From Heterostelium multicystogenum (Eukaryota > Evosea > Eumycetozoa > Acytosteliales > Acytosteliaceae): a stretch of 64,000 bases of DNA. Location: NCBI GenBank assembly GCA_003667245.1, contig RCNN01000019.1, forward strand, positions 1 to 64,000. Direction: 5' to 3'. The position numbers and the translations under genes are program-made. A model generated the notes under the pieces. It was not told the DNA's origin. It worked only from the letters and a program-made list of their open reading frames with translations, and searched no databases. Shown here piece by piece: positions 9,585 through 21,001 of this stretch (positions within the stretch are counted from its first letter, which is position 1; each line of letters starts with the position of its first letter).

Positions 9585-12126
9585 ATCAATAAACTAAAGC
9601 AACTGTGTTGATTGCAATTAAACTAAAAGTGGGTTTAGGGGTTATTATGTGTTATTATTAAATTAATTAAAAGAGCCACTCACTTGTGGTCCATCAATAA
9701 AATAAATAAATCTTGAAAAATCAATCAATCAAATAAATAAATAAAAATTATTATATTTATTTTGGTGTGAAGTGAAGTGAAGTGAGGTGTGTGGGTGTTG
9801 ATGTTTGGCGTTATTGTTGTTTCATACAGCTACGATTGTTTTTCTTCCGTGCTCCAACATTGGAGCAATCTGAACTGAGTGAGTTGATTAATTTCAGTTT
9901 TTGTTATTGTGGTTGTTGTTGTTATTGCAGAACCAAGCAAATCCAATAAATTAATTTTATGTGTTTGTTGTGTGATTTGTGGTACAACAATATACATCAT
10001 ATAAACTATCACCAAATATCAATAACAAACAAAAACAACCCACCAAGCAAACAACTAATAAAAACAAAGAAAAGAACAACCAAACAAAAACTATTAATCC
10101 AATCAATCCAATTAATCAAAAATCCAACCTGCCACCATTCCATCACAATAAAAAACTACAGAGTATTATTGAATTGAACATTCAAAAACAATCCAGCAGC
10201 AGCAAAAATACCAATACATTTAATTCATCATTTGATTAAGTTTGGTGATCAGTTAGTTAGGTTCGCTGTTGTTGTTGTTGTTGTCAACTATTACTATTAA
10301 TTAAATTTTATAATATATAAATATTAGACTCAAGATATACATATATACATACATATAGATACATTAATTATATTACGTTCGCAATCACTATTATAACCAC
10401 CAAAGCTCTCATCACTAATTACTATATATCAATAGTAGTCAAATCACTCACCTACACTACACCCACACACTCTTCTCTGATTCATTCACTGATCCATCCT
10501 CCCATTTCTTACTCACTCCTTCTCTCTCTCTTATACTCTATATACAGCGGTACAACTAACATTCTCCAAACTCATTTGTTGAGTAAACTAAAAACTTTTA
10601 TAAATTGGAGTTTTATAAATCCATTTAGTCCATGTATAAATACAAGATCATAGCTATTATAATATAAACAAATACACATATAGATAGATAGATATTAAGT
10701 TAGAAGACACTGTACACTTCACTTTCACAACTTCACTTTCACACTACATTACACTACACTATCAATATACCTGCACATTGAATTTCTAAATTGGAAATTC
10801 TAAAATCGTCTTAGTCGTCGTCCTTTGTTGATTTAAATCAGAGATCTTATTATTCATATTGTACATTATCACATTGATCGTCGTGACCGAATTGAATTTT
10901 AAATTTAATTAATTAATAAACAACAACAATCCACAAAAAGACAAACATCCCAAATCAAAATTGTGATTTTTTTTGTTTTTCTAAAACGCACACACTGCAT
11001 TAGCCTACCAATGTTTTTTGGTTTTCAGATAACACTATTTGCTCATTATTTATTATTGTAAAAAGTTTGTTCTTTGGCCCACTTCCCTTATCGATTTTGG
11101 CAATCAAAAAGAAATAATAGTTAATTTCACGAACAGCGCTCAACCATCATAATTATTCTGTCATACTAAATCATCAGCTGCAGCAGCATTTGATTTGTTT
11201 TTGTTTTAGCTTGATTTAAAATTAAATTTCAAAAACAACACAAACACAAAGAAAAGAAAAAATCTTACAAAAGTAAAAAAAAATAAAATTATAGATCAAA
11301 AAAAAACAAAAAACAACTAAAAAAAGATATATTTAATTGGTATATTCTTTATTTCTATATTTCTAAATATATATTAGTTTAATATAATTAATTATATCTT
11401 TAGATATCATATCACATCTCCTCTTTTTGTTTTTATTTATTTATTACACACACACCACCACTATCATTAGCAGCATTCATTCATTCACCAACCCACTCAC
11501 TAGTCAACAATAATAGTAACACTAACGTAAGAGTAGTAGCTACCACCACCACCACCCGCCCACCTCTTTCAACACACAGTTTAATCTATCCCATCCAATA
11601 CAATCCAATCCAATCCAATACATCCAATAATTAATAACTACTTTATCCTACCACCACCCACCACTACCACCACGAATTCATCAAAGCATTAGGCGCCTCC
11701 TATAGTAGAATATAGTAGAAATAGCAATATATCATTAGTCAGCAACAGAAACAACAGCAAAGCAAGCATATTGCATCTACCTATCCTTATATATAGGGAA
11801 TAGTAAACTCAATCAATCATCCTATTGTTTAGCTCTATTGCCTGCTGATAAACTTATTTCACTTTCACCAAAATCTAAACAAGAAGTTGGCTTCGTCGTC
11901 GTCGTCGTCGTAGTCCTGTTGTTTGTTACAATAGTAGTAGAAGTAGTCGTAGTAGTAGTAGTAGCAGTAGTAAGTCTGTCGGTAAGACGGTCAGTTTAGT
12001 GTCAGTCGGTCAGTTAGTCAGTCAGTCAGGTCAGCGTCCGTTCTTCCGTCCGCAGTAGTTAGCAGAGCAGTTTGGTTTCAAAGTTGGATCTGTTTGTAAA
12101 TAGAGATACAACTACGATCACATTTC
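9585..12126. other. 2.5-kb non-coding region, probable 3' end of the Ada1-like gene and long leader/promoter of the RRM gene
   Basis: No convincing coding sequence. Small frames at 9979-10239 are Asn/Lys/Gln-only low complexity from A-rich DNA and are not called. Microsatellites occur throughout: GTT near 10266-10284, GTC near 11890-11910, TAG/TAC-type triplets near 11930-11972, and GTCAGTC-type repeats near 11998-12035. C+A-rich, T-poor stretches (11440-11690) immediately before the RRM gene resemble dictyostelid 5' leaders. Confidence 0.5.
11888..12036. repeat. Cluster of trinucleotide and GTCA-type microsatellites before the RRM gene
   Basis: A GTC run (near 11892-11910), a TAGTAG/CAGTAG run (near 11932-11972) and a GTCAGTCGGTCAGTTAGTCA-type run (near 12001-12032) lie within 150 bp. 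They are on the coding side of the RRM gene and probably in its 5' leader. Confidence 0.8.
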
Positions 12127-15100
12127 ATGACAAATACGCACGACGATATTCATTATCCAAAAGATGAACATTCAACCAAAGCACCACCAATAGCACATTC
12201 AGTAGTAACTTTCTCTCCAGCCTATACATCATCATCATCAACATCATCAGCAGCAACAACAACAACAACATCAATATCAACAGCAAGCACCACAGTCAAA
12301 ATGACAACTTCCCTATCTTCGTCAAACTTTGCATCGTCACCCTCAGGCACTGCTTCAACATCGAGCATGGCTTCCACATCGAACATAGCAACGACAACCA
12401 CCTCTACACACTCCAACTCATCTTCCACCGCCACAACACCTCAAACATCACCGAGTACAACCTCACAACCTATGATTTTCTATGACAACTCCGAATCACT
12501 CACAACTCCATCTATTTTGGAGAACATCAACCGTAATGAACAGCACTCTGTAGATCAGTATATGGTCTGTAAGTATCTCCAAGCGATCATGCATCTATTC
12601 GACTTCCACTAATCCTGCCCTAAATACAGATTCTGAAAAGAATGATAGAAAGAAAGATGGAGATAAAAGAAATATCTTTATTGGTAACATTCCACATCAT
12701 ATTACAACTGTATGTTCTCAACGCTTGAAAAACGACATTGTATTTCTGATCGAACCGATCACTAATCAGACATATCATCATATCACCATCCTCTAGGAAC
12801 AATTTTTTACAACATTATCACAGTTTAATCCATCCAACTTTAGGATAAAAGTCAACGACAAGGGTCAATCTCTGGGCTATGGATTTGCACAGTTTAACAA
12901 TGAAGAAGATGCACTTATGGCCAAAACCAAGTTACATCTATCAAGTAAGAACACTATTCAATGATGATAGACTGCTCGATTGATTAAATATGATATTAAT
13001 TGTTTGATGTTTGTTTCTTGCAGAATGTTTTCATCATGAACTAAAGGTGTATTGGGCAATACCAATTACAACTCTTTATGTTACAAATGTAGATACTAAA
13101 ATGGACCAAAAAGAATTTCTAGCAATCTTTTCAGCCTATGGTCCATTGGATTACAAAGATTGTGTGTTTATCAACAATTATGCATTCATTCGCTTCCACT
13201 CTAGGACTGACGCCGAGAATGCTCTAACCAATCTCCATGGTGCGTTTATAGGTGAAAAGCCTGTAAAGATCAAATGGAGTGATTCTTGTGATCAAAGAAC
13301 CAGTATTCATATTACATTTAACCCTAGTCAAGTATATATCATTTGATTATTCCAATAACCTTGATAGGTTATTACTTATTACACATACTAATCTACATTG
13401 ATGTCCATTTTTTAATAGGCTAAAGTAGGGCTCCATAAATATATATTCAATAAATGCAGGGAATTTGGAAAGATAAATCACTATAATATTCCAAAGAATG
13501 ACAACGGTGAATACGAAGGATTTGGTTTCATTCACTTCAAGGACAGCCAGAAGGGTGAGGTCGCCAGTGAGAATGCCATTCGATTCTTCAACGAGGGCGA
13601 GTTTATGGGTGTAAAAATCCATTGCTCATTCTCAAAGAAGAAAGTGGTCACCTCAAAGAAGGCACAGAAGGCGCACCCTCTCCGCAGCTCCCCCTCAAGC
13701 TCTGCGGCCATCCACAAACAAGGCCTCGCTTCGGATGAGCTACTCAATTCACCACCACCTTTGGCATCGCCATTGCTACTCGACCACTCCACCATCTCTG
13801 CTAGCAACATAAGTGGTACCAGTCGAAAGATTCCCGTCTCTGCCACACCAACACTATCACAGGCAGTTTCACCAGTTGCTTTGTCGGCATCTTCTCAAAA
13901 CATGTTGAAATACAAACAAGCACAGCCTGTTATTACAGCCAATGCTTCCACAACAACAACTACTGTTGTTTCAAACAATACTATTACCAACTCTGCCAAC
14001 CACAGATCTGGTAAATCGAATGCTTCGAACCCACACTCCCATCATTTAAATCAAAATCAACAACACCCAACTCAACATCAGCAACACCCTTCGTCTGCAC
14101 AAAAATGGAAGCAACCACCTCAAGCACTCAATGGAAACCATCACCAACAGCAACATCACCAACACAATGGAGGTAAATCTAATAAATCTAAACAGCATGG
14201 TCAGCATCAACAACAGCCTCATCATCATACCAATCAACACCATCAGCATCATCAACATCTTCAACCACAGCAACAACATTCGCAGCAACAGCAGCCACCG
14301 ATGATGCCACCTACTTACCACCAACAGCAAATGTTGACACATCAACATATCAATCCAAACTACCATCCAACATCACCACCAACAACATCTATTGTTGCTT
14401 CATCACTTTCACCTCCAGAAAGTCCATTCTCAACTGGTTTTGGTGGTATGTTCTCGCCTCCCCAGTTCGACCATCCATTGGCTAAGCAAGAACAACAGTG
14501 GGCACAGCAAGTACCTCCTAATCTTGTGATTAACCCACCCCTAAAGTCTAGCTTCAATCAAGTGCAGACACAACCACAACAAGCACAACAGCTTCCACAC
14601 TATCAGTCACAACAGGTCTCACCAATTGGCTCTGAGTATACCAACAGCAAGTCGACTGTTAACAGTAATACTCAACATGTAATTAGTAATCCAGTTGGTG
14701 TCGGTGGCATTAACCACAAAAACACCCAGCGAACAAACCATCAACAACAAACTCAACAACCTCAACAATCCTCTCCACCCTTACAGCAACAACCGATGGC
14801 TTCTTCTTTTTTTACCAACCAAATTCCGTTCATCTTTAAATGGTTCAGAATATTCACACCTAAATACATCCAACAACAACAATAATAATAATCTAAATCA
14901 TCATGTATTTAACAATAGCACCATCGTTAGCGGTAATATCAAGTCTCACATTAACCAATCGCCACCACAACAATCACAGCCACAACCTCCACCACAATCG
15001 CCTCACTTACCGTCCAAGTATCCAAATTATGTTACCTCCTCCCGGGAGCAACAACAACAGCAGCAACAACAGCAGCAACAACAGCAAATGCAGCAACAGC

Positions 15101-15900
15101 AGCAACGTAGTAATACAATGTCGCCCACTGGCTCTTTGTTTGCTTTGTCACCATGGTATTCGCCAACTCTTGGTAGTGGTAGTTTGTTAAGCTCTCCAAC
15201 TATACCATCTAATAGCACATTTTTAGATAAATGGTCATCACCTTCCGATACATTCGGAACATCACCCTCAATGAGATTGATGAATCAGAATGACCACGGC
15301 AATCAACACAGTCAATATCAACACTCTGCAAACGTTTACACTCAGCAACCACCAATCTCACCGTTATTGATGAAATCACCATCATCTTTTTCACACGATA
15401 GTGAATGGCAAGATCTTCAAAGCCAAATGCAACAGCTCGATTTAATGCGTGAGCGTGACCAGATGGTTCCACCACTTGGTAGTCACCAAAAGCAGCAACA
15501 CTGGTCTCATCAAACTCAACAACAACAATACCAAACTCATCAGTCGGGAGTATCCTCTCTAAAGCAATATAGAAATACTCAGGCTACCTCACTATCACGT
15601 AGTTCTGAGCAATCAAATCAAATGCACTCACAACATTCTGATGCTGTGTTTACTTCACCACCCATACTTTTAAGCAAGTCGGCAACTCTTCCACAAGGCA
15701 AATCACCTTCACTCGTGAATGGTCTTCCACCTGCTTTGACACTTGCACCCAACAGCAACCAAAGCAACAACATGGCAGTGGCAAATTCACCTTTGAAAAT
15801 GAACAGCAACAGCAATCACCACCACAACGCCCCACACAGGCTTCACAATACTAGTAGAAATTCTAGCCAGGAAAACCTTTTATTCACCAACACTCACTGA
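12127..15900 (+). CDS. Three-RRM RNA-binding protein with a very long Q/N/H-rich tail
   Basis: Splicing is clear and phase-consistent: 12127-12568, 12630-12709, 12797-12944, 13024-13331, then from 13419 onward. Exon 1 is a Ser/Thr/Ala-rich leader. RRM1 (exons 2-3) has RNP2 NIFIGNI and RNP1 GYGFAQF. RRM2 (exon 4) has TTLYVTNV and YAFIRF. RRM3 (exon 5) has GFGFIHF. From about 13680 to 15900 the protein is disordered: Gln, His, Asn, Pro and Ser repeats, including a pure Gln run at 15045-15105. The reading frame shifts by one base near a run of T at 14807-14813; the open frame from about 14815 to TGA 15898-15900 completes the tail. The tandem RRMs suggest mRNA binding; the prion-like tail suggests condensate or RNP-granule behaviour (inference). 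No ortholog recognised. Confidence 0.8.
15045..15105 (+). repeat. Polyglutamine (CAA/CAG) tract
   Basis: About 20 near-consecutive Gln codons, mixed CAA and CAG with one ATG interruption, inside the tail of the RRM protein. Mixed codons indicate a tract kept at protein level rather than a fresh expansion. Confidence 0.9.
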
Positions 15901-16490
15901 TTGTCGGTGTTTTAAATCCTGTTCTCTGCACCTTGCAACCTTAATCATAGATAAATATATATTTCCAATCACAAATCAATAATCCATAGCAAAAAAAAAA
16001 AAAAATCAAAAACTTTATAAAAAAAAAAAAAAAGAAAAAAAAAAAAAAAAAAAAGACATATCAATAACAAATATATATATATCTTTATCTCTTCCTATTA
16101 ATGTTATTATTTATATTATATATCATCAATCATTATCATTATTATTATTATTATTATAATCATTATCGATTCACCAATAATTTATATCATATACTTTATT
16201 ATTTGTTTATATTTTTTATTATTACACCACAACAACAAATCATTATATCTCTGTTTTCGTTATGTTAATAGTCATAATCTCTAGAAGGATGCTGTCCATC
16301 TTTTTTATTATATTATTAACCTTCATTTTGCATATATCAATTCTATCATTGTTAAATTGATTGATTAATTTACTTTCGAAATAAATAAATATTTGTTGAC
16401 TTTACTCTAAGCAAATTTGTTTAGATGTAGATTTTGCTACAACCAAAATGTTTAAAATTATTGTTAATTCTTCCAAATAAAATTGATTTG
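15901..16490. other. 3' flank of the RRM gene, poly-A and AT-rich
   Basis: No gene. Long A runs at 15990-16055 and an ATT microsatellite at 16130-16160. It separates the 3' ends of the RRM gene and the left GST gene, which converge. Confidence 0.6.
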
Positions 16491-17213
16491 TTAATGACAA
16501 AAATTATTATTTTTATTTAAAAACAATAAATCAGTTGGTCTCTTTGATAAATAGGTGGAAATGGATGGAATTTTCTCAAAAGTTGATTTGAATTCTGTCA
16601 ATGTTGGATAGTTGTCAACAATTTCTTTGTATCCTTTGGCATAAAGGTTTTCAAGAACATTGTAGGCATTGGCATCGGCAGCAGTGATCTTTGAACCAAC
16701 AAAGAATTTTCCACCATTTTCAGAGAGGATCTTCTCCCATGCTCCAAGGAATCTTGGAAGTGTTTTCATTCTTATAAATCAACTTCTTTTCTTCAGTGTC
16801 GTTGGTAAAAATTGGTGATGTGATATCGATGGATGATTGTGAAATTGAAAGGACCTTTGTTCTTTCGATCAATGAATCACCTGCCAAATTGTATTTGTTG
16901 GAAATATAATGTTCGATTGCGAGTGATTGTACAATTTCAAAATCACCATCAATAAAGTATGGAAGTTGTTTGTATGTTGCTTTTTGTTTGATTTCTTCAT
17001 TTAATGGAAGAGAATGTCTGACATCATTAAATTGGACACCAGCTAAAGTCAAGATCAGTCTGATTGCTTCACCTCTTCCACGACCATTGAACTAAATTTT
17101 AATTAAATTAAAATAAAATAATGATATGAAATTAATAAATAAATTCCATCTTTAAATTTTAATCTTTGGATACATACATAATGTAAAGTTGGGATTTGAT
17201 TTGTTGATGACAT
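16491..17213 (-). CDS. Glutathione S-transferase (sigma-like), left copy, frame-broken
   Basis: This is the inverted twin of the gene at 18389-19083. ATG is at 17213-17211, exon 1 is 17213-17178 (12 codons, ending LHY with the likely catalytic Tyr), the intron is 17177-17092 (86 bp, GTATGT...TTTAG), and exon 2 starts at 17091 with FNGRGRGEAIRL. The thioredoxin-like N-domain includes the PYFIDG turn and QSLAIEHYI (glutathione-binding Gln-Ser). The C-domain includes the GGKFFVGSKITAADA motif. Compared with the right copy it has one extra A in a run near 16764 (AAAA against AAA), which breaks the frame, and one extra T at the stop (5 T against 4), which adds residues. Both lie in homopolymers, so sequence error is as likely as decay. 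Role: cytosolic conjugation of glutathione to electrophiles, or prostaglandin-D-synthase-like activity. Confidence 0.85.
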
Positions 17214-17345
17214 TTTAGGTTAAGAAATATAGATAGGATTATAATATAATAAATGTATTTATTAATTTAAAGGTAAGTAATTTGAATATTTAATTGATTT
17301 GAATTGGATGAATAATCATATTTCCATTTGCTATTTATAATTAAA
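16497..17345. repeat. Left arm of an 850-bp inverted repeat carrying a GST gene
   Basis: The reverse complement matches 18258-19105. Identity is almost complete through exons, intron and the first 80 bp upstream of ATG, then falls to scattered matches by CTATTTATA near 17335. The outer edge is at the AATAATAAT just past the stop. Confidence 0.92.
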
Positions 17346-18257
17346 ACCATGATCGGTAAGTTTGTTTAAAAATAATTCTTTTATTTAATAATTAAATTCT
17401 GTAATTTTTTTGTGTTTTCCATGACAAATACTATTTCTTTTTTTCTTGCGTTCCAGAATAATTTCAAACCTTCTTCTGCTTTTTTTTTTTTTTTTGTTTT
17501 TTTATTTTTTTGTTTTTTCTAAAATAGCATCACTGACGTGAAAGATCAGTCCGAAGTATGCTGTCGGAGAAGAACACCTTTTGAACTTGAGTTTAATTCA
17601 GTGTGAAAGAAAGAGATTAACTGAAGTTCCTTAACAACTCTTGAATCAATGTAAGGTGTACTACTCATTATATCAATTAATTCAAAATATATCTATAAGA
17701 TTCTCCAATTGGTTTGGAAGTGAAAAGATTCACAGTAACTGAGTTCAAATTGGTAGATAGTTTTGATTTCATTTGATCGTGATCTATATTTGAGATTGAT
17801 AGAAATTACAACTGAACATTAATCCTCTGATGAGACAAGTGTAAAGACCTCAATTAAATGAAACTATAACAGTTAATAAGATTAATCTTTCTAGTTAAGA
17901 AGTAGATAAAAGTAAAGATTTCATCTATCATGATCTAACTCGTAATAAATAAAATGAAGTTCATCTACAACGACCAAAATTGTACAGTACATAGCTATGT
18001 AGATCAGTGTATTTTCAGAGGTAAAGAGAGTATAAATTCTTCAGACATTAAATTTGGTGATTGTTTAGCTGTATAATTCTTCATGTGGATTCTATTCTTG
18101 TTTCCTTTTCGGACTAAATGATCACCGATTTACTAATGTTCAAGAAAATGTCAAATCTTCTTGAAAGTTTTTTTACTGAAATGTGGGTTACAGAAAAACA
18201 TTTATTCTGGAATCGTTTTTTTTAGATAGAACCAAAGTAAATTAAAGAACAATCAAT
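17346..18257. other. Spacer between the GST arms; no ORF, less AT-rich, hairpin-rich
   Basis: No reading frame of note on either strand. After a poly-T block (17480-17520) the DNA is less AT-rich than other spacers here and contains several good hairpins: ACTGA 17532-17536 with TCAGT 17546-17550; CCGA 17551-17554 with TCGG 17564-17567; a 12-base palindrome ACATAGCTATGT at 17989-18000; and the long stem at 18046-18138. A diverged direct repeat (GATTTCAT...TGATCTA) sits near 17765 and 17916. It should also hold the divergent GST promoters. Confidence 0.5.
18046..18138. ncRNA. Candidate structured RNA or DNA hairpin in the GST spacer (unidentified)
   Basis: Nested complementary blocks: CATTA 18046-18050 with TAATG 18134-18138; GGTGAT 18056-18061 with ATCACC 18121-18126; then a symmetric TG/TG internal loop; then TTTAG 18064-18068 with CTAAA 18114-18118. 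The apical part is about 45 nt. I recognise no snRNA, snoRNA C/D boxes, RNase P, SRP or hammerhead core. Strand is unknown because the fold is nearly symmetric. It could equally be a regulatory inverted repeat. Confidence 0.25.
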
Positions 18258-19105
18258 TTAATATAAATAGCTAATGGAAAATATGATTTTTCATCAACTC
18301 AAATCAATTAAATAATCAAAATTACTTACCTTTAAATTAATAAATACATTTATTATATTATAATCCTATCTATATTTCTTAACCTAAAATGTCATCAACA
18401 AATCAAATCCCAACTTTACATTATGTATGTATCCAAAGATTAAAATTTAAAGATGGAATTTATTTATTAATTTCATATCATTATTTTATTTTAATTTAAT
18501 TAAAATTTAGTTCAATGGTCGTGGAAGAGGTGAAGCAATCAGACTGATCTTGACTTTAGCTGGTGTCCAATTTAATGATGTCAGACATTCTCTTCCATTA
18601 AATGAAGAAATCAAACAAAAAGCAACATACAAACAACTTCCATACTTTATTGATGGTGATTTTGAAATTGTACAATCACTCGCAATCGAACATTATATTT
18701 CCAACAAATACAATTTGGCAGGTGATTCATTGATCGAAAGAACAAAGGTCCTTTCAATTTCACAATCATCCATCGATATCACATCACCAATTTTTACCAA
18801 CGACACTGAAGAAAAGAAGTTGATTTATAAGAATGAAACACTTCCAAGATTCCTTGGAGCATGGGAAAAGATCCTCTCTGAGAATGGTGGAAAATTCTTT
18901 GTTGGTTCAAAGATTACTGCTGCCGATGCCAATGCCTACAATGTTCTTGAAAACCTTTATGCCAAAGGATACAAAGAAATTGTTGACAACTATCCAACAT
19001 TGACAGAATTCAAATCAACCTTTGAGAAGATTCCATCCATTTCCACCTATTTATCAAAGAGACCAACTGATTTATTGTTTTAAATAAAAATAATAATCTG
19101 AGTAA
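18258..19105. repeat. Right arm of the GST inverted repeat
   Basis: Partner of 16497-17345. The two genes diverge head to head, with their start codons 1175 bp apart. Confidence 0.92.
18389..19083 (+). CDS. Glutathione S-transferase (sigma-like), right copy, intact
   Basis: ATG is at 18389-18391, exon 1 is 18389-18424 (ending LHY), the intron is 18425-18510 (GTATGT...TTTAG), and exon 2 runs 18511-19083 to TAA, giving about 202 residues, the normal GST length. Exon 2 opens FNGRGRGEAIRLILTLAG, so the catalytic Tyr is the last residue before the intron. The thioredoxin fold has the cis-Pro region LPYFIDG and the QS glutathione contact. The all-helical C-domain has FFVGSKITAADANAYNVLE. The closest classes known to me are the sigma-like GSTs expanded in dictyostelids. 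Cytosolic detoxification or signalling-lipid isomerisation is inferred. Upstream DNA shared with the left copy suggests a common promoter design. Confidence 0.93.
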
Positions 19106-19241
19106 CTCCAATTTACACTAAATATCATTGTTTGTTCTCACTTTTTATTCAACCCCTGAAAGACAACCACCTGGCCATATTTTTAATTGGATGAAAAATA
19201 ATTCAAAGCAAAGATCATTCAATCAGGTTCTATTTTTGACA

Positions 19242-20986
19242 ATGAATCATCAGCATACTTATAGTGATAATAATAACAGTAACAATGTAATAGTTAATTT
19301 CTCACATGTAATATTGAGTAGAATAACCAATTGCTTAGAAGATAACATGGATCGAATATGCTTTGCACTGGTGTGTAAACGATGGTTTGCAGATAGAGAT
19401 AGATATCTATGGTTCAATCTTGATCGACTCAAAGTGAAGCATAGTAACAGTAAACAATTTCTTTTGAATTCATTTAGATCGATATACTCAAAGTCTATTG
19501 ATCAGTTAAAAGAGCTATCACTGTCGATTGGTCCAACCAAAGAACATTCTGATAAGCAGAGCGATTATTGTTTTACTTATTGTAACTATGATGATCAAGA
19601 TAGCCAATTGACTTTGAACATCGATTATTATACTAATCAAATTGCAAAACTTAATAATCCTAGTGAGTTTAAAACTTATAGATATAATAAAGCCAAAGCT
19701 AACTCTTGTATCTTTGGATTTACTTAATGTACCATTGTCAAGTGATGTAAAGGCACTTTATGATGTACTCATAGATTCCCAAATAACCAAGCTAAAAGGT
19801 TGCAATACAATACAGTATGGTCTTCCGCCAACCTTGACATCACTCTCATTTAGCATGTGGTTCAACGAGCCGCTCCACCAAAACTGTTTTCCTACAGGAC
19901 TAAAGAGAATTCTCTTTAGTATTGAGTTTTGTCAGACAATCCAACCTGGCGTACTGCCTAATCAATTGGTCAAGATTGTCATGGATAACTACCAGTCTTT
20001 GAACCCTGGTGTACTTCCGCCATCGGTTAAGATAGTCAAAATACCTAGTTATATACATATTCTGCGGGAAGGTACTCTTCCTCCCAATCTAGAGGTTCTT
20101 CAGCATTCTGGTATCAATTTTGAACGTGGCCAGATATTAAATGTTGAATCAGGAGTATTACCACAATCGCTAATAACACTTGAATCTGTACCAAGCCTTT
20201 GGGTACCTGCCATTCGTCAGCTCCCGAAAGTTACAGCTCTGATTTTCTTTGAAGATCGAGTCAACACTTTCGAATCGAAATTCGATCTCAGTTTACTCCC
20301 ACCTACAGTCACCACCTTAAACTTCCACTCAAAGTACAACACTCACTTCATTCATTCCATTGTCAATTACGAATCTAGATATCTCATCATGTTATTACAA
20401 CATCAATGAATTGTTTCCAATTACCTACAGCTATCATTTTGATCTGCTGTCCATTGTTTTGCCTCCTGATCAACCATTAGGTAGCAACATAAATATTAGG
20501 AAATTGGTTATCAAAAACTCATCACTTAGAAAAACAACCTATAGTATTCCACAAGGCATTCACTCTCTTCAGCTTAGTTTCAGACTTGACCAGCTCAAAG
20601 TTCCGAAACTTCCAGACTCTTTGAAAAAGCTTTCACTTATTTACCAGTCATACCTCTCAGAGGTACCCAACTGTTTGATACCCAACACTGTGGAGAAACT
20701 GAAAATTGTCAATTTTCAAAAGAATCAACATCTCATCTTTCCAGAGTCGATTCGCACTGTATCATTAGGTAAAATATCAAACGCCGTATATCTACCGAAA
20801 ACCATTACAAACATCGTCAAAAAGCCGAGTCGACAATCGATCGGATGCCAAATTAGAAAGTTGGACCAGAACCACTACATTATATTTGGTGAGGCCAGTA
20901 ATAACAGATTTGTAGCATCAATATTTCAGGAGTCGATGTATCTCAACGAGATTTTCAATTGTTTGGGAATTGTTGTCAATCGATAA
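19242..20986 (+). CDS. FNIP-repeat protein with F-box-like N-terminus (gene 1)
   Basis: ATG 19242 starts MNHQHTYSDN. Residues ~25-60 (ILSRITNCLEDNMDRICF, then ALVCKRWF) are the F-box-like module typical of dictyostelid FNIP proteins. From about 19800 come FNIP/leucine-rich-like repeats with the cores LPPTLTSLSF, FNEPL, GVLPNQLVKI and GTLPPNLEVL. The frame shifts by one base near 19690 and near 20360, with repeats continuing on each side; the last frame ends at TAA 20984-20986. About 580 residues in all. The family probably forms SCF-type ubiquitin ligase adaptors (known for F-box proteins, inferred here). It is convergent with the next FNIP gene, whose stop lies only about 15 bp away. Confidence 0.85.
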
Positions 20987-21001
20987 AAGTACAACGATGC
21001 C

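Noticed and set aside
9979..10239. 86-codon Asn/Lys/Gln ORF
   Set aside because: Pure low complexity from A+C-rich DNA in a leader region; no domain or splice partner.
12222..12434. Minus-strand Val/Asp-rich ORF
   Set aside because: Shadow of the Ser/Thr repeats in exon 1 of the RRM gene.
14046..14366. Minus-strand Leu/Met/Trp-rich ORF looking like membrane segments
   Set aside because: Antisense of CAA/CAC/CAT repeats always yields Leu/Met/Val; not a real membrane protein.
17820..17870. Hammerhead ribozyme core (CTGATGAG ... GAAAC)
   Set aside because: The two conserved strings are present but the bases between cannot form helix II and no flanking helices I or III pair; chance match.
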